From: Prinia subflava
Taxonomy: Eukaryota > Chordata > Aves > Passeriformes > Cisticolidae
DNA: 64,000 nt
Reading direction: 5' to 3'
NCBI RefSeq assembly: GCF_021018805.1
Contig: NC_086247.1
Span: 94,686,838-94,750,837, forward strand
In this document: positions 38,294 through 49,900 of the stretch, in pieces
How positions within the stretch are numbered: the stretch's first letter is position 1
How the letters are laid out: the number at the start of each line of letters is the position of its first letter
Notes under the pieces: generated by a model
Told to the model about the DNA's origin: nothing
The model's input: the letters and a program-made list of their open reading frames with translations, nothing else
Database searches by the model: none
Made by a program: the position numbers and the translations under genes

Positions 38294-41000
38294 GTAAGTA
38301 GTCCGTGTAAATACGTGTTCTACTTCCCTCTTAAGTACCTCAGTCCTAAAGGCAGTGTCAACATTGTATTAGATCTTTCCTTGGCTTTACAGCAGTATTT
38401 TTTCCTATCTTCCTGCCATGGTGATACTTCATGTAAAAGATACCCTGTTTAAGCATGTATTGTAGAAAACTAATGCATAAGGAATATCTGAAAAAATCAG
38501 AATTGGAGAATTGAGTATTTGTTGGTTGACATCACTTTAATCTTTTTATGTGAAACTCTTTGTGAACAGTATAATTTGTTTCCAGCCATCTGACATATTG
38601 TTCATATATGTCAAAAACAGACAAGTTGAATAATAACAGTAACCTGAGACAATGCATCCATTCATTCATGTGCTATAAAAGTATGCCTTGTTTAACAGCA
38701 TTTCTGCTGTACTTCAAAGTTCAGTTTTCTCAAAAAGTAAAAATAAAACTGAAAGCTACTTATGGGGACTTTTTATTGAATCTCTTTTCTAGATAATTAT
38801 ATTCAAAACTGATTATGCAAATAACAGTACAATAACATATATTACATGTCTCTGTTTTCAAAAGATGGCCTGCTAAAGTTGAACTTCTAAAGCAATGTCC
38901 TAATAGGTAGTAATTCCTCTTTTTTTTTTTAATAGATTTACAGTTTTGTAGCAGTATGTTAGCAGATATAGTGATAGTTCTGTTAATTTTAGCCAAACTC
39001 AGTGGTGTTAGACTCATTCCTCTTGATGGTTTGTTTCTAAAATAATTTGAGAGAATTAACTGCTGGGGAGGTAAAAAGAAGGGTTTTTTTACCCCTGACT
39101 CAAGTAGGTAATAGATTTAGTTCTGTAATTGGAATTCCAGTTCACAATTGTAAATACACTGATGAATGAGATATTGCAGTTGCTGGCTCTCAAAGACCAA
39201 TTTATACCTGTTACATAGTCCATGCTGCCACAAAGTAAATGTCATTTGTTCTCACCTTCTAAAGCAGTAAGCAACAGTGTTTATTTAAACCTTGTATTGA
39301 CCAATTCTCTAAATGAAACTTCTATTAACAGCTGTAAATTCATATTATTCCTCTCACTGGCTAAGTGTGTACTTTTCTACATATATATTGAACTCTTTGG
39401 AATCTTTTTAACAACTCTGGTATAAGTAATTGAGACATTAGGACATCATCACAATCATCCATGTTGTGGGTCTTCTCTGTACACATCATAAGAGCTGTAT
39501 GATTCAAACAGCCCAATATGTATAAAAAACAGTGAAACAGTGGTGCGATTTATGCTTTCAGGGTTGCATATATGTTTTTTGGGGTGCTTCAGTAGCATGA
39601 ATAGTTTAAACTGAACTTTTGTGTAAAGCATCTGAGCGCATTGCCCTCAAATTTCATTCACAGTGAATCAAACTAGACATTTTTCAATGGTTGTTTTTTG
39701 TTAGTGATGTGCCTTCTGCATTGTGAAATGTTGTTTTAGGACACTGGTTTACTGATTTATCTTTCTGCTTTTGCTGTGAGCCCTTGCTTCTTACAATAAA
39801 TCAGTTCTTGCATCTAATTTCTATTTTGTGTTAAAGCAAAAAAAATTAGTGTGCTTAGTGATGCTAATGGATACATTTTTTTTTACTTAAGCATTGATGT
39901 TCAAAGAATTCCTGCAAGGGTAGGTTGACAGGGTAATAGCACATTGATTTTTCTTTTTCTTCCCCCCCCCGCATTAGGGAGACAGAGTCCTAACAATGTA
40001 AAAGACAAACTTAGATAATTTCAAAAAGTGTGCATCCATAAAACAAACCAGAAACTTGGGAGCAGGGTGCTGGTGTTTTTATGAGCAGACAAGCTCTAAC
40101 TACAAATCTATCCACAAAAAAACCTGAGAGGTGACAGAAGATACCTTTTGCAGAACACCTGCATAATCATGTCAGTAGGCATAAAAGCTTTGCTGTACTC
40201 TAGTGATATCTGCCAGCTTCACAAGAAGAAGCTTGTTTTCCATTGTTCTCTGTAGATTTTGGTGTTCAATATGCAGTCAGGGCGTGAAAGTGAGTGTGTG
40301 TCTTTGCATGATCATATCTGGCCCTTAAGTAGTGGTGTAAATTAATTCCTCTCCTCCTTTCACATTTACTAGACAGCCTATCAAAAACCAATAGATGAGC
40401 TAAATTAGTGTTTTGTGGAAATATATGCGATAGCTTTATTTGTTCTGAGGGCATCATCCATGTCTTGGCTGAGCTTATTTTTAAATAGTGGTGTACAGAA
40501 CAAGGATGTAAGCAGCTGTAACTACTGGCATTTCTCTTCTGTCTGATGCTCCTCTGTAGTCTTGATAAATGAGACAGCTATTTTATCAATGCTGAAAATC
40601 TGTAAAAAGACAATAAAAGGTAATGATACTTCTTAACCCAACTTTTACCAGTTAAGTATATTATACCAGAAGAGTATTCTAGAGCATTACATCAATGTGT
40701 ATTGGCGTAGCCAGTATTACTTAACCTTTGCTTATTTCTCTATAGAATCATGGAAAGTCTCTCTTGCTTTTAACCTTGGCTATTTTTTGTTTAAATTTGG
40801 AGTTTTCTTTCACTATTCCCCTAAGATTATTTTCCTTTTATTTCTTTTATATTGCAGCTCTGTGCTGTCCCCATAGTCTCTTCACTTACTTTGGAAATAT
40901 ATCTTATTTTTTTATATTCTAATAGCAATCTTAGAAAACAAGTGCCGTTGAGTTTGGTTCAACTACTTCAATAATCTTTCTTTTTTCATATGGTACAGAA

Positions 41001-41037
41001 CTATATTGTATAAGATATATAATTTTTTACAATATAG
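41001..41037. repeat. Inverted repeat (10-bp arms, 17-nt spacer)
   Basis: Arms CTATATTGTA (41001-41010) and TACAATATAG (41028-41037) are exact reverse complements. AT-rich arms of this size can arise by chance. Confidence 0.7.
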
Positions 41038-43420
41038 CATCTTGTTAGATGTTTAAAAAAATCTACTTTGATGCAAAACCTGGTGCATGTAACTGTATTC
41101 ATTTATGAGTAGAATCCCTGGCCTGACACTAATTATACAGATGTTTTCTTAGATATGTCTTGCATTTTAGTAGAGAGAACATTAAGTCATTTTTTAATTC
41201 ATGTTTGCTGGTAAAAAATTACCTGTTTTGAAGCAATGGTTGTGTTCACTTCAATCTGGCTTACTTTTATATTGCCAGTGAAGGGAATGGCTTTATGTTT
41301 TGCAAATCCTTTTTGACTCCCTTTATGCTGGCAGTAATAACTATACAGACAGCTTGACTAGGGAGCTAATGTGTGTGGAACCTAATCTGACCCTGTCCAA
41401 AACATATGCCAATAAAAGGACAGAGCCAGAAAAATTAACTGGGGTTGGGTTGGGGAAGGAATCTCTTTCAGTGATACAAGTAAATGAATGTGTATTCCAC
41501 TTTCCTACAAAAGTTGATGGAGGTTGTTGTACTGCATCCTGTCATGCAGGAACAGAGATAGAAAAGGTCAAATAGAAGTGGTACACTGGTTCACTCAAGC
41601 ATTGGGTATTTTGTCTCAAAGACTTCTCTTGTTATTTACAAAAATTTCTAAAAAATTATAGCTTTGAAATTTTTTAAATGACTCCTTGAAATTTGTCTTG
41701 ATCCTTCATCAGCTGTATTATGCATTCATGAAAGGACTTCATGAAATTAATTATGAAAGGACTGAGAAGGAGCTGTATTCAATTTTTATTTCACTGATCA
41801 TCTTTCCTTTCTCTCTGCACATGCAAGAGCTACAGACTAATTTCTGGAAAAAACAAACAAACAAACCCTATAGGCAATTTAAACCTCTGTGATCAAGGCT
41901 GCTCATTAATTAAAAAACTGAGCCTGAGTATGAAGCTTGAATATAACACTGAACGGAACCATTCTGGTTATGAACTTAATTCAGAACTCAAAGACCAAGA
42001 AACATATAGCTGCCAAATGAAATTCAACCCAGCAGACCTTAAATGGAAACTTTGTCAGCTGGACAAAGAAGCCCTTGTATGTCAAATTTCTGCTACGAGA
42101 GCAGGTGATGGAGTTCATTTAACCCAAAACATACATTAGTTTAGTTCTGTTCGTGTCAGAAAATCTGCAGAAATTTCTCCTTAACACAGATCTGGTCTCA
42201 CTCAGGAACTGCAGTTCATGTCCTTCCCTGCTTCATCTATCATGTCTCAAGAAGTACAGATAAAAACAGTGTTAAACAGCGAAACTCATAACCCTTAAAT
42301 GCACCTTGTATTCTTCATTTGACTAACTTATGACAAAAGAAAAACCAGAGTAAGTCATCATCTGTTTGGGCATGGAAGGTGTTGTATGGAATAAACTGTA
42401 GAAAGCTGAAAATATCGTGAGGGTACAAAGACATGAAAGTACCATAATGAAATAAGCAGAAGATTTGTGATTGGCCAGACCATTCTATGGATGAGCATGA
42501 GGGGAAAGAGAGAGCTCATTTGATGTTTTGCTGTTTCGAATAACCTAAAAGAAGGTATTTCACTAAATCTTGTAGCAATGGTAGACATTGAAAAAGTGAC
42601 TTTTTCCTGACCCCGTTGTCAGCTCTCCACAATCATTGCAGGGCTTTTGATTTCTTCTTGTAATTTGGAAGAGTTTCACAATTCAATCTTAAAATCTGAT
42701 AGCTGAAGAATCAGGGAAAACAAAGGATTTACTTGGCTTAGTGTCCTGTTCTTGACAATAGCCAGAAGCAGAGTGCTGGGAAGCAGAATACAACTAGAAT
42801 AAGGACACGGTAGTACCTCCTCAAAAGAGCCATCTGTGTCTTAACTCAAGATGTGGGAAATTACCTGAGTTAGAGCTGTTTTCTGTAAGTAACCTACAAT
42901 GAATTTTCCTTCTCTAAACTTAACCAGTTCACCCTTGAACCTTGTGTAACCTTTTAACATTGAAATGGGAGGAAGTTACACAGGTTAAGTACATATTTAA
43001 GAATGATTGCCTGTTACTTTAATTTTGCTGACTTTATTTATGACTTCTTTTTTCTTTGGTAAAAATAAGCAGTATCTGTCCTCCCTTTTTAGGTGCCTGT
43101 TTCATAGACATCTTTCATATTCCCCATTAGAAGTCAGGTTTATTTAATCGTATCTAGTATGGAAGCTATGTTGACCTCCCTTATTGCTCTTTTTGAACAT
43201 TTTCCAGTTTTTACTTTCTGTTTGGAATAAACACAAGAAATAATCACAGAACCCAAATAATGTGGGAACATTTGTAAATCAAACCAGGAATCTAAGCATT
43301 AAGATTTCGGAGTATAGCAAATAATTCTTGCCATACTAATTCCTGAGGTAAGAATCAAAAAATAATTCTCCTTTTCCTTAATTTAAGGCAAATCTTATAA
43401 AACATTGATAATTCTTCACT

Positions 43421-43560
43421 GAATCAGAGAATATTCTGAATTGTAAGGGACCCGCAAGGATCATCAAGTCCTACTCTTAAGTGAGTGGCCCATAATGGGG
43501 ATTGAAGCCATAACCTTGGCATAATTAACACCATGCTCTAACCAACTGAGCTAATCACAG
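43421..43560 (-). mobile_element. tRNA-Ile-derived SINE with CR1-like tail (TguSINE1-type)
   Basis: On the minus strand the element starts with a tRNA-Ile-like head (43560 down to 43486). This has an intact A-box word TTAGCTCAGTTGGTTAGAGC, an anticodon-arm word GGTGTTAATTATGCC with AAT at the anticodon position, and a decayed B box (GGCTTCAATCC). It is followed by a CR1 3'-end-like tail (GACTTGATGATCCTTGCGGG, then TCCCTTACAATTCAGAATAT). This head-plus-CR1-tail architecture is the one I know from zebra finch as TguSINE1, mobilised by CR1. The B-box change and missing acceptor pairing make it a mobile-element copy rather than a working tRNA gene. Confidence 0.85.
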
Positions 43561-44699
43561 GATCGTCAATATAAATCTTGATTCAAAATTTGTGTTTTTC
43601 TTCTTAGGGCCAATTCCATATCCTCCCTTTCTGCCCCTGTGTTTCTGACAGAATGGTCCTCCATGCCTTTTAAACAACAATTTTTCCTCACTTAGGAGAG
43701 TAAGAACTATAGTTTTCTTGCTATATAGGGATCTTTTGATCTATGCACAAAACCTTTTGTGTTTAGTTGGAGATTTTTCTTTCTTTGCAAACAAAAATTT
43801 CTATGCAGCTCATCCTGTGCTTGGTGGTTGTTTCAAAATAGAGATGAAAAATGGGCGTAGGTTTTGATTACTGACAATATGTAGAATTTATTGTGTACTT
43901 TGATAAATAATTCATTTCCCCTTTCTTGCAAAATGTTTAGCGACAGTCTCTAATTTGATCAAATACACTTGATTATCCTACCTCCTAAAGTTTCCTTTAG
44001 TTGTAAATAGCACATTTCACAGCTGCTAATGCGTAACAAATCTGTACATGCTCCAAATTGATTATGAGAGATTGTCTGTTTACAATCTGCAGATCATTAT
44101 TGCTTGGGAGGAGAGAGGGGAGGGAAAAAAGGGGAAGTTTAAAATAATTATGGAAGCAGTTTTCTATTGAAAGTATTTTCCCAAGGAGTATATATTTCGT
44201 AAGCATGTGGTAAGATAATACAAGCCTGCATTTCATTTTAGAAATCTATATATTTTTCCCTGAAGTTGATGTAATGCCTAGAGTTGATGTAATGTTGATC
44301 AGGTGCAAAATGATGATGACCATAACTTACTGTATGAATTATAGATTATTTAAATACAGAATAGGGTGTTAATTTTTAGGAGTAATTGTTCAATACTCAC
44401 CTTAACTGCATGCTACAACATACTGTTCTGCAGTTTGATACATCTGAGGAAAAGAATATGTTACTTTTAAAATAATTTTGACTATTTAATTTAGTATGAT
44501 TGGATAGAAATAATACGAACTTCAAACATTATTTCAATTTTTAGAAAGTTATTTGTGTCTGTGTATGTGCAATGAATTCTATTATACAGTGATTGATGCA
44601 AGGATGCAAACATCCTGTGTCAGTTATGCAAGTGGTCTGTCATGGTTCTTAACTTTCTGTGATGGTGATTTACTTACTAGCTGTTCGTATTTTTAACAG

Positions 44700-44775
44700 G
44701 AGGACAGTGATCCTGCAGTTCATGAAAGCCTTAGCATAGAAAATACATTATGGGCAAGCACTGTTGTTGCTTCAG
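44700..44775 (+). CDS. ATP9B: ATP9B internal exon e (76 nt)
   Basis: Acceptor TTTTAACAG (AG at 44698-44699), donor GTAAGT at 44776. Reads [20 protein letters not shown] then TVVAS, plus the first base of a glycine codon. [14 protein letters not shown] is the strongly conserved P4-ATPase actuator segment ('ENTLW..T'). Enters in phase 0, leaves in phase 1. Confidence 0.97.
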
Positions 44776-45219
44776 GTAAGTGCTGCAGTACAAAGCTGCT
44801 AATGTATCTAAATACTTCCATGGAAGTGCATTCTTATTTTTCGAAAGCCATTAATAATTCATATTGTAAAATACTTTTATCTTCCACCCTGTTAAACTAT
44901 TGCTTTTCTGCCTTCCTATTGGTTTCGTCATGCTTCTCAAAATATTTTCATACATTTTTAATCTTCCTTAATAGCTTTGGGGGTTTTTTGAATTAAATTT
45001 TTGTCTTTCAGTAGTGCAGTCCCTTGTAGCCCACTGAAGTCAGTGACCTTTTTGATTTAATTAAAACTTTAAATTGTAAGGTATTTTGTTCAGCTCACAG
45101 TGGATGCTTTTCCCTACTGAAAAGCAAGGGTGATTTTGCATTTTTAGGAGTTTTTATTTTATGTATACTATGTTATTATCTTTTATTAGGCAAAGTCTTA
45201 ATCAGAAAGAATAGGTAAG

Positions 45220-46910
45220 TGTCGTGGTTGGGTGGGGAGGTAAATTTTTCAAGGGGGATGTGGGCAGGCCAATCAGTGATCAGGTTTTGTGCTGGGACTT
45301 AGATTGGCTACTCGGAGGTTTGGACACGCCTCTGAGGACACAAGGGGTTAAAAGCAGGACTCCAGGGGGGTTCAGTCTCTTTTGGGTTCCGGTTTCAGCA
45401 GGGAAACATCTCCTCCTTCCCTGCCCAGTTTCTAGGCTGGGTGGGGGAGGGGGCCACGTGGCCGGTCTGAAGAGAACCACGCTGCAGACTAAAGTAAGCT
45501 GGGGCCCCGGGGCAAGAAGAGAGTGAACAAAAACTAGAACTGAGCTGGCCCCATCCAGGCTAGAGGGGTGGAAAACTGTGGAGGTGCCTTCCTTCCTCCC
45601 CCCTCCCCTGGAGAAAGTGTCCAGCTGCCTGGGAGTCGCTGAGCCTGGGAGTGCCTGAGCCTGCAGCCCTGCCGGGAGCCAGAAACTGTTAACTCTTTCT
45701 GAGGCTGAAAGAAACTTTTTTCTCAGACATTGATTCTCATGGCTAGTGGTTTCAAAAGAGAAAGAAAAACAGCCTGGGACCGAGATGATAAAGCACGATT
45801 AGAAAGAACCCGATGGGCAGGGAATGGAAGAAGAGTGGCTTCTGAGCTGGACTTTTCTTGTATAATGTTAGCCATAGACTGAACTCAAGTCTCTTTTGAA
45901 CATAAACTGCATTTTGGGGTGGATGTAGCATAGCTCGACTTGCTGCAGTGAAGTAGACAGAGAAGAGAAGGGAGAGGGTGTGGTGGTACCCTCTGCCCGC
46001 AGAGAAAAAAAAGCCCTCAGCCCCAGGGGAAAGATGGGGAGAGCTCGACATGTAAGCATCCTTAAAAGAGCCCTGTATGCAGTTTTGGCCTATGGACAGT
46101 GGTGAGAGCACTGGACATAGGAAAGAGAAAGTGTCCCCTGGCAGACTTCTCCAGGCGGTGCCACGGGTGACATGGAAACACACAAAGAGTGGACCTGCGT
46201 TTCCTGAGGAGCAGTCTGTGGTGCAAGAGAGACTCCTCTCTCCCTTGCTGAATTGAAGATTGGGGGTTTTTGAGTGGTGATTGTTTGATTTAAAACCCAA
46301 GGGTTTGGTCTATAGAGGGTAATGTGTAAAGGGTAGAAACTGAGAGAGGAGAAGAAATGTTCTGAAAAGTTTTTATTTCTGTCTCTCTGTGTGCTTAGAG
46401 TTTTCTATCTCTGTTCTTATCTCTGTTCTTATGTATATCACCGTGCAGGCCTAACCAGAAAACAGACTGGGGACACAGATCTGGGTGCAACAGAGCAGCA
46501 GGGCAGAAGACTTGCCCCTTAGTTTATTTTGCCATTATATATCTGTGGCAAGGTGACCATGGATTGGAGAATGGTATCCCCACCTCTCCTACCACATTGG
46601 TCCAGGAGGCTGTCATTCAGCCTCCCCTTCTCTTGGAGAAGGAATTCATAACATTGCCAATATTTACAAAACATGGTCCTGTGTTTACATTCACGAGCGT
46701 GAGAACCTGCACACTTCTCCTTTAATATGGACGCTCAGCAAACCAGGAAAATTCATGGCAACATATGTAATGTAATAAAGTTTTGTTTTTCTGTTTTTTT
46801 AAAGTTTAAGCCTGCTCTGCTCTGTTCCTGATCACAACCCACAGTAGTTGTTAGAGAAAAAACATATATTCATGGGTGCATTAACATCTGGCCAGTGCTA
46901 ACCCATGACA
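45220..46910 (+). mobile_element. Solo LTR of an endogenous retrovirus (ERVL-like), plus strand, interrupted
   Basis: A 1691-bp element starting TGTCGTGGTTGGG and ending CCCATGACA, flanked by near-matching 5-bp repeats GTAAG (45215-45219) and ATAAG (46911-46915). It is homologous throughout to the reverse complement of 24335-25685. The extra length is explained by a 328-bp insertion at 46436-46763. A TTAAAAG box near 45346 could be a remnant U3 promoter element, and the AATAAA signal is at 46774-46779, after the insertion. No retroviral internal region adjoins it. The long opposite-strand frame 45752-46300 has no supported product. Confidence 0.92.
46436..46763 (-). mobile_element. Small solo LTR nested in the larger LTR (ERVK-like)
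   Basis: A 328-bp block absent from the sister LTR at 24 kb and flanked by exact 6-bp repeats TATGTA (46430-46435 and 46764-46769). In its own sense it begins TGTTGCCATGAA and ends CACGGTGATA, with AATAAA (complement at 46523-46528). A 6-bp duplication suits a class II (ERVK) LTR. It is homologous to 57540-57896. It splits the host LTR just upstream of that LTR's polyadenylation signal. Confidence 0.85.
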
Positions 46911-49900
46911 ATAAGTTACAACATTATGTAATTTTAAAATACTGGGATCTAAATATTAGTACTATTTCATAAATGTCCCAGATATTATAAATGAGTACAC
47001 ATTCATACCTAGATGCTGTGTTCAGACTTTAAGCCATTGTAAATTTGGGGGTTTTAGAGCAGAAGTTTATTTTCTTTCATTTTTGCTCTATGTAAGAAAC
47101 GTCAAAAGAGTGTGGTTATTCTTCTGCATGAAGACTAAGAATAAGGAATTGAGAGAGCATGATTTCTGAAGAGAACTAGGACTTAAGATGAGGAATTGGT
47201 ACAACTAGGAACAGTCGAGAAATGGGAAGAAAGTAAGAGTCTCCAGCTGAATTGTAAAGTTAGTCCCTACTGTGAAGATTTCTTACATCACTGACAGGCC
47301 CGCTGGAAGGCTGTGGGGAAGAGATTAATTCTGAGGAGGTAGCAAAGGAGTCTGTGACTGAGCACTCCTTTCCCAAGTGCTGAAAAGATAGTCATGTCCT
47401 TGGATTCTTGTTGTTTGGTTTGACTGCACTGGAAAGCTATTCTCTCTAAAACTGTTTGGATGATGGATGGTGCCTAAAATTGTCCTCAGTTAGGTTTTTA
47501 ACTTAGGTAACCAAGATCTTTAGCTTTGTATTAAAAGATGCTTCTCATGAATTAAAAATTTCAATACCGTGTAAATTTGGTTTGAGTTTCCTTTTCCTCA
47601 AATCTATGTATGGAGGAAAACTACACTCAAAGAGTATGCATTTGCAAAGTCAGTGATTCTGAATCAGTACATTTGAATTTTAATTGAAAGCTCTTCATGT
47701 TTTCATTTCCGCGGTAGATGATTTTGTTTAGAAGTGTAGCTATTGACTAATTGCTCTTGATCTGGTATCTAAATTTGGCATGCATAATAATGGAAACAGT
47801 GCTCCTTAAAATTTATACCTTAGGATAAGTTTGAGGTTTTTACTTCTGAGGGGTCTTGTGAAAGTTTAATTATTTATGAAGGGCTTTAGCTCCTTATTAA
47901 CAATGGCAATGAAAAAACATGGGAAAAGATAATTCTCTGTCAAAACATGGTTTCTAAAAGTGGAATAAGACTTTAAGGCAGACTAAGGGCAAACTCACTC
48001 AATAGTACAAAGTAAAAATATCGAATGGCTCTTCAAGACTGTAAGCCTTTCTGAAGGGAAAAATAATGTGATCAAGAAATTAAAAATGGTGTCATGGTGT
48101 GCATACAGAAGTTAGCTTGAATTAAGGTACCAGACAAAAACAATTTTCTTCAGTAACTGATTTTGTGACATCAATTACATCTAACCTTTGGCATATCATT
48201 CATTTTGCTTACCTCATTTCATGTATTAACTACAACTTAGTACCATGGTACTGTGCTTCTCTCATATAAGTACTCCTTCTTCTGTAGGGCAAAAATCCAG
48301 ATCTTAAAAATTATTCAGGACCTCTGTGGATGTAATTGTAGCATTTGATAAGAACAGCCCTTCAGCAAAAAGTAGGAAATTATTGCCTTCAGTCTGTTGC
48401 TTATCTTATTAGGCATTTATAAGGTCTTAGAGGTACACTGTGCATATAGTCTGGAGGAAGGTCATAAGGTAAAACATCTAGCAAATTGTTAAAATTAAGA
48501 TGCTCTAGATCTGGTTGATAACTGATATATCATTCAGTTGTTTCCATCTCACTTGCAAGTTGAATGTACATAACTAAGTTGGAACACTTGATGCTGGGCT
48601 AATTAAGTTTGCTTGAGTTTTTTTTAAAGTAGACTTCATAATTTAATTTCTGAGATTTGTGACAACTGAAAATCTTAATAAAAATGCTGGTCGCTGTCTG
48701 ACTGCATTATAAACTGACCTATAAGCTGACATACTTAAACCCGCCATGGAAGGATATCAAAGGTGGATTCTGCCTACACAAGTTTGCAGGTACCTCTGCA
48801 TTCCCTCCCCTGCTATAATTGGTCACAGCCCTTAATCATATTTGAAAAATCTAGTGGAAGAATATGCTTGTGCACAGCTTCTACAGACAAGTGACACTAG
48901 GATTCCATGAAAACATAAGAATAAACAGTCCGTAGCACGTAGAAGTGTGCTGGTTTTTTGCTGTGTAGACAGCTACCCCACCCACACTTGTATCTGATTT
49001 CAGTGTCCATACTGTCTAGGTTCACATAGGTATTTTTCACCAAAAAAGTCAATGACATCTGTGTGAAAACCTAATAATTCTATTACACTTCCACTTTGGT
49101 TCAAGAAAGGGGATTTGAGACATGAGTCCAGGTAGTGGAGGGTAGAGTTCTGCCCTGCAATGTTTCCTGTACATCTCTTCATTTACCCTAAGACACTTCA
49201 GTGTGACAGTCTTTAGTGCACTCTAGCTGGGAGGGCTGTTTCCTCCAGTGCTCTAAGCAGCCTGGACATCATCTGTTGCTAAGCCAAGCAAATGTGTGAC
49301 TCATTGGGACCCTGTTAGACCCTTTCCAATCCCTTGTAGGGTGTTACGAAGTGTTCTGGGTCAACCTAGCACTCTTATCTTGACATATTACTGACTGACG
49401 GTGTCGGTCTCAAGAGGAGAAACAGAGAGCTACTACTGATACCCAGGAAACTAATATGTACCTGAGTTGCAGATACAAAGCTTTGTTTAATTTTAAATAC
49501 AGCTTTGTATAGGACATACAGAACAATTTTTGGGTGAGGGGGCTCTCCTCCCAGTGATTAATAGATATTGAATTTCCTGATACCACTCTGACATACTACA
49601 ATACAGTATGGACATATTACAAAAGCCCCAGTGTGTCAGTTTGGATAGTCCACTATCTCTAAGATAGATGCCATTGCTATTTGTCAGGGTGATACAGAGG
49701 GTCAAGGTTAGTCTGGGAAAAGTGTTTGGGGAATTATGTGGGGAAATACCTCAGAAAACTTGATCTCTGGTTGCTGATGCCCTGACAGTTCTAGAAAAGA
49801 GAGACCACAAATCAATTATTTTGCAGATCAGTAACAGTAAATTTAAGTGTATAAAGGTTTCAAGAAATCTTATCAACTGCATCTTGAATGCAGATTACCA

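Larger units (their letters stand above)
38294..44699 (+). other. ATP9B: ATP9B intron d-e (6406 bp)
   Basis: Phase 0 intron. It contains a C-run (39962-39971), an inverted repeat with 10-bp arms at 41001-41037 and a tRNA-derived SINE at 43421-43560. The rest is AT-rich sequence without a recognisable gene or RNA. The frame 41930-42139 has no known product. Confidence 0.85.

Noticed and set aside
43486..43560. Functional tRNA-Ile gene on the minus strand
   Set aside because: The head is tRNA-Ile-like, but the B box is mutated, acceptor-stem pairing is poor, and a CR1-like tail follows, so it is a SINE copy.
24335..46910. A single provirus with the two large LTRs as its ends
   Set aside because: The LTRs are in opposite orientation, each has its own target duplication, host exons lie between them, and no gag/pol/env sequence is present. 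They are independent solo LTRs.
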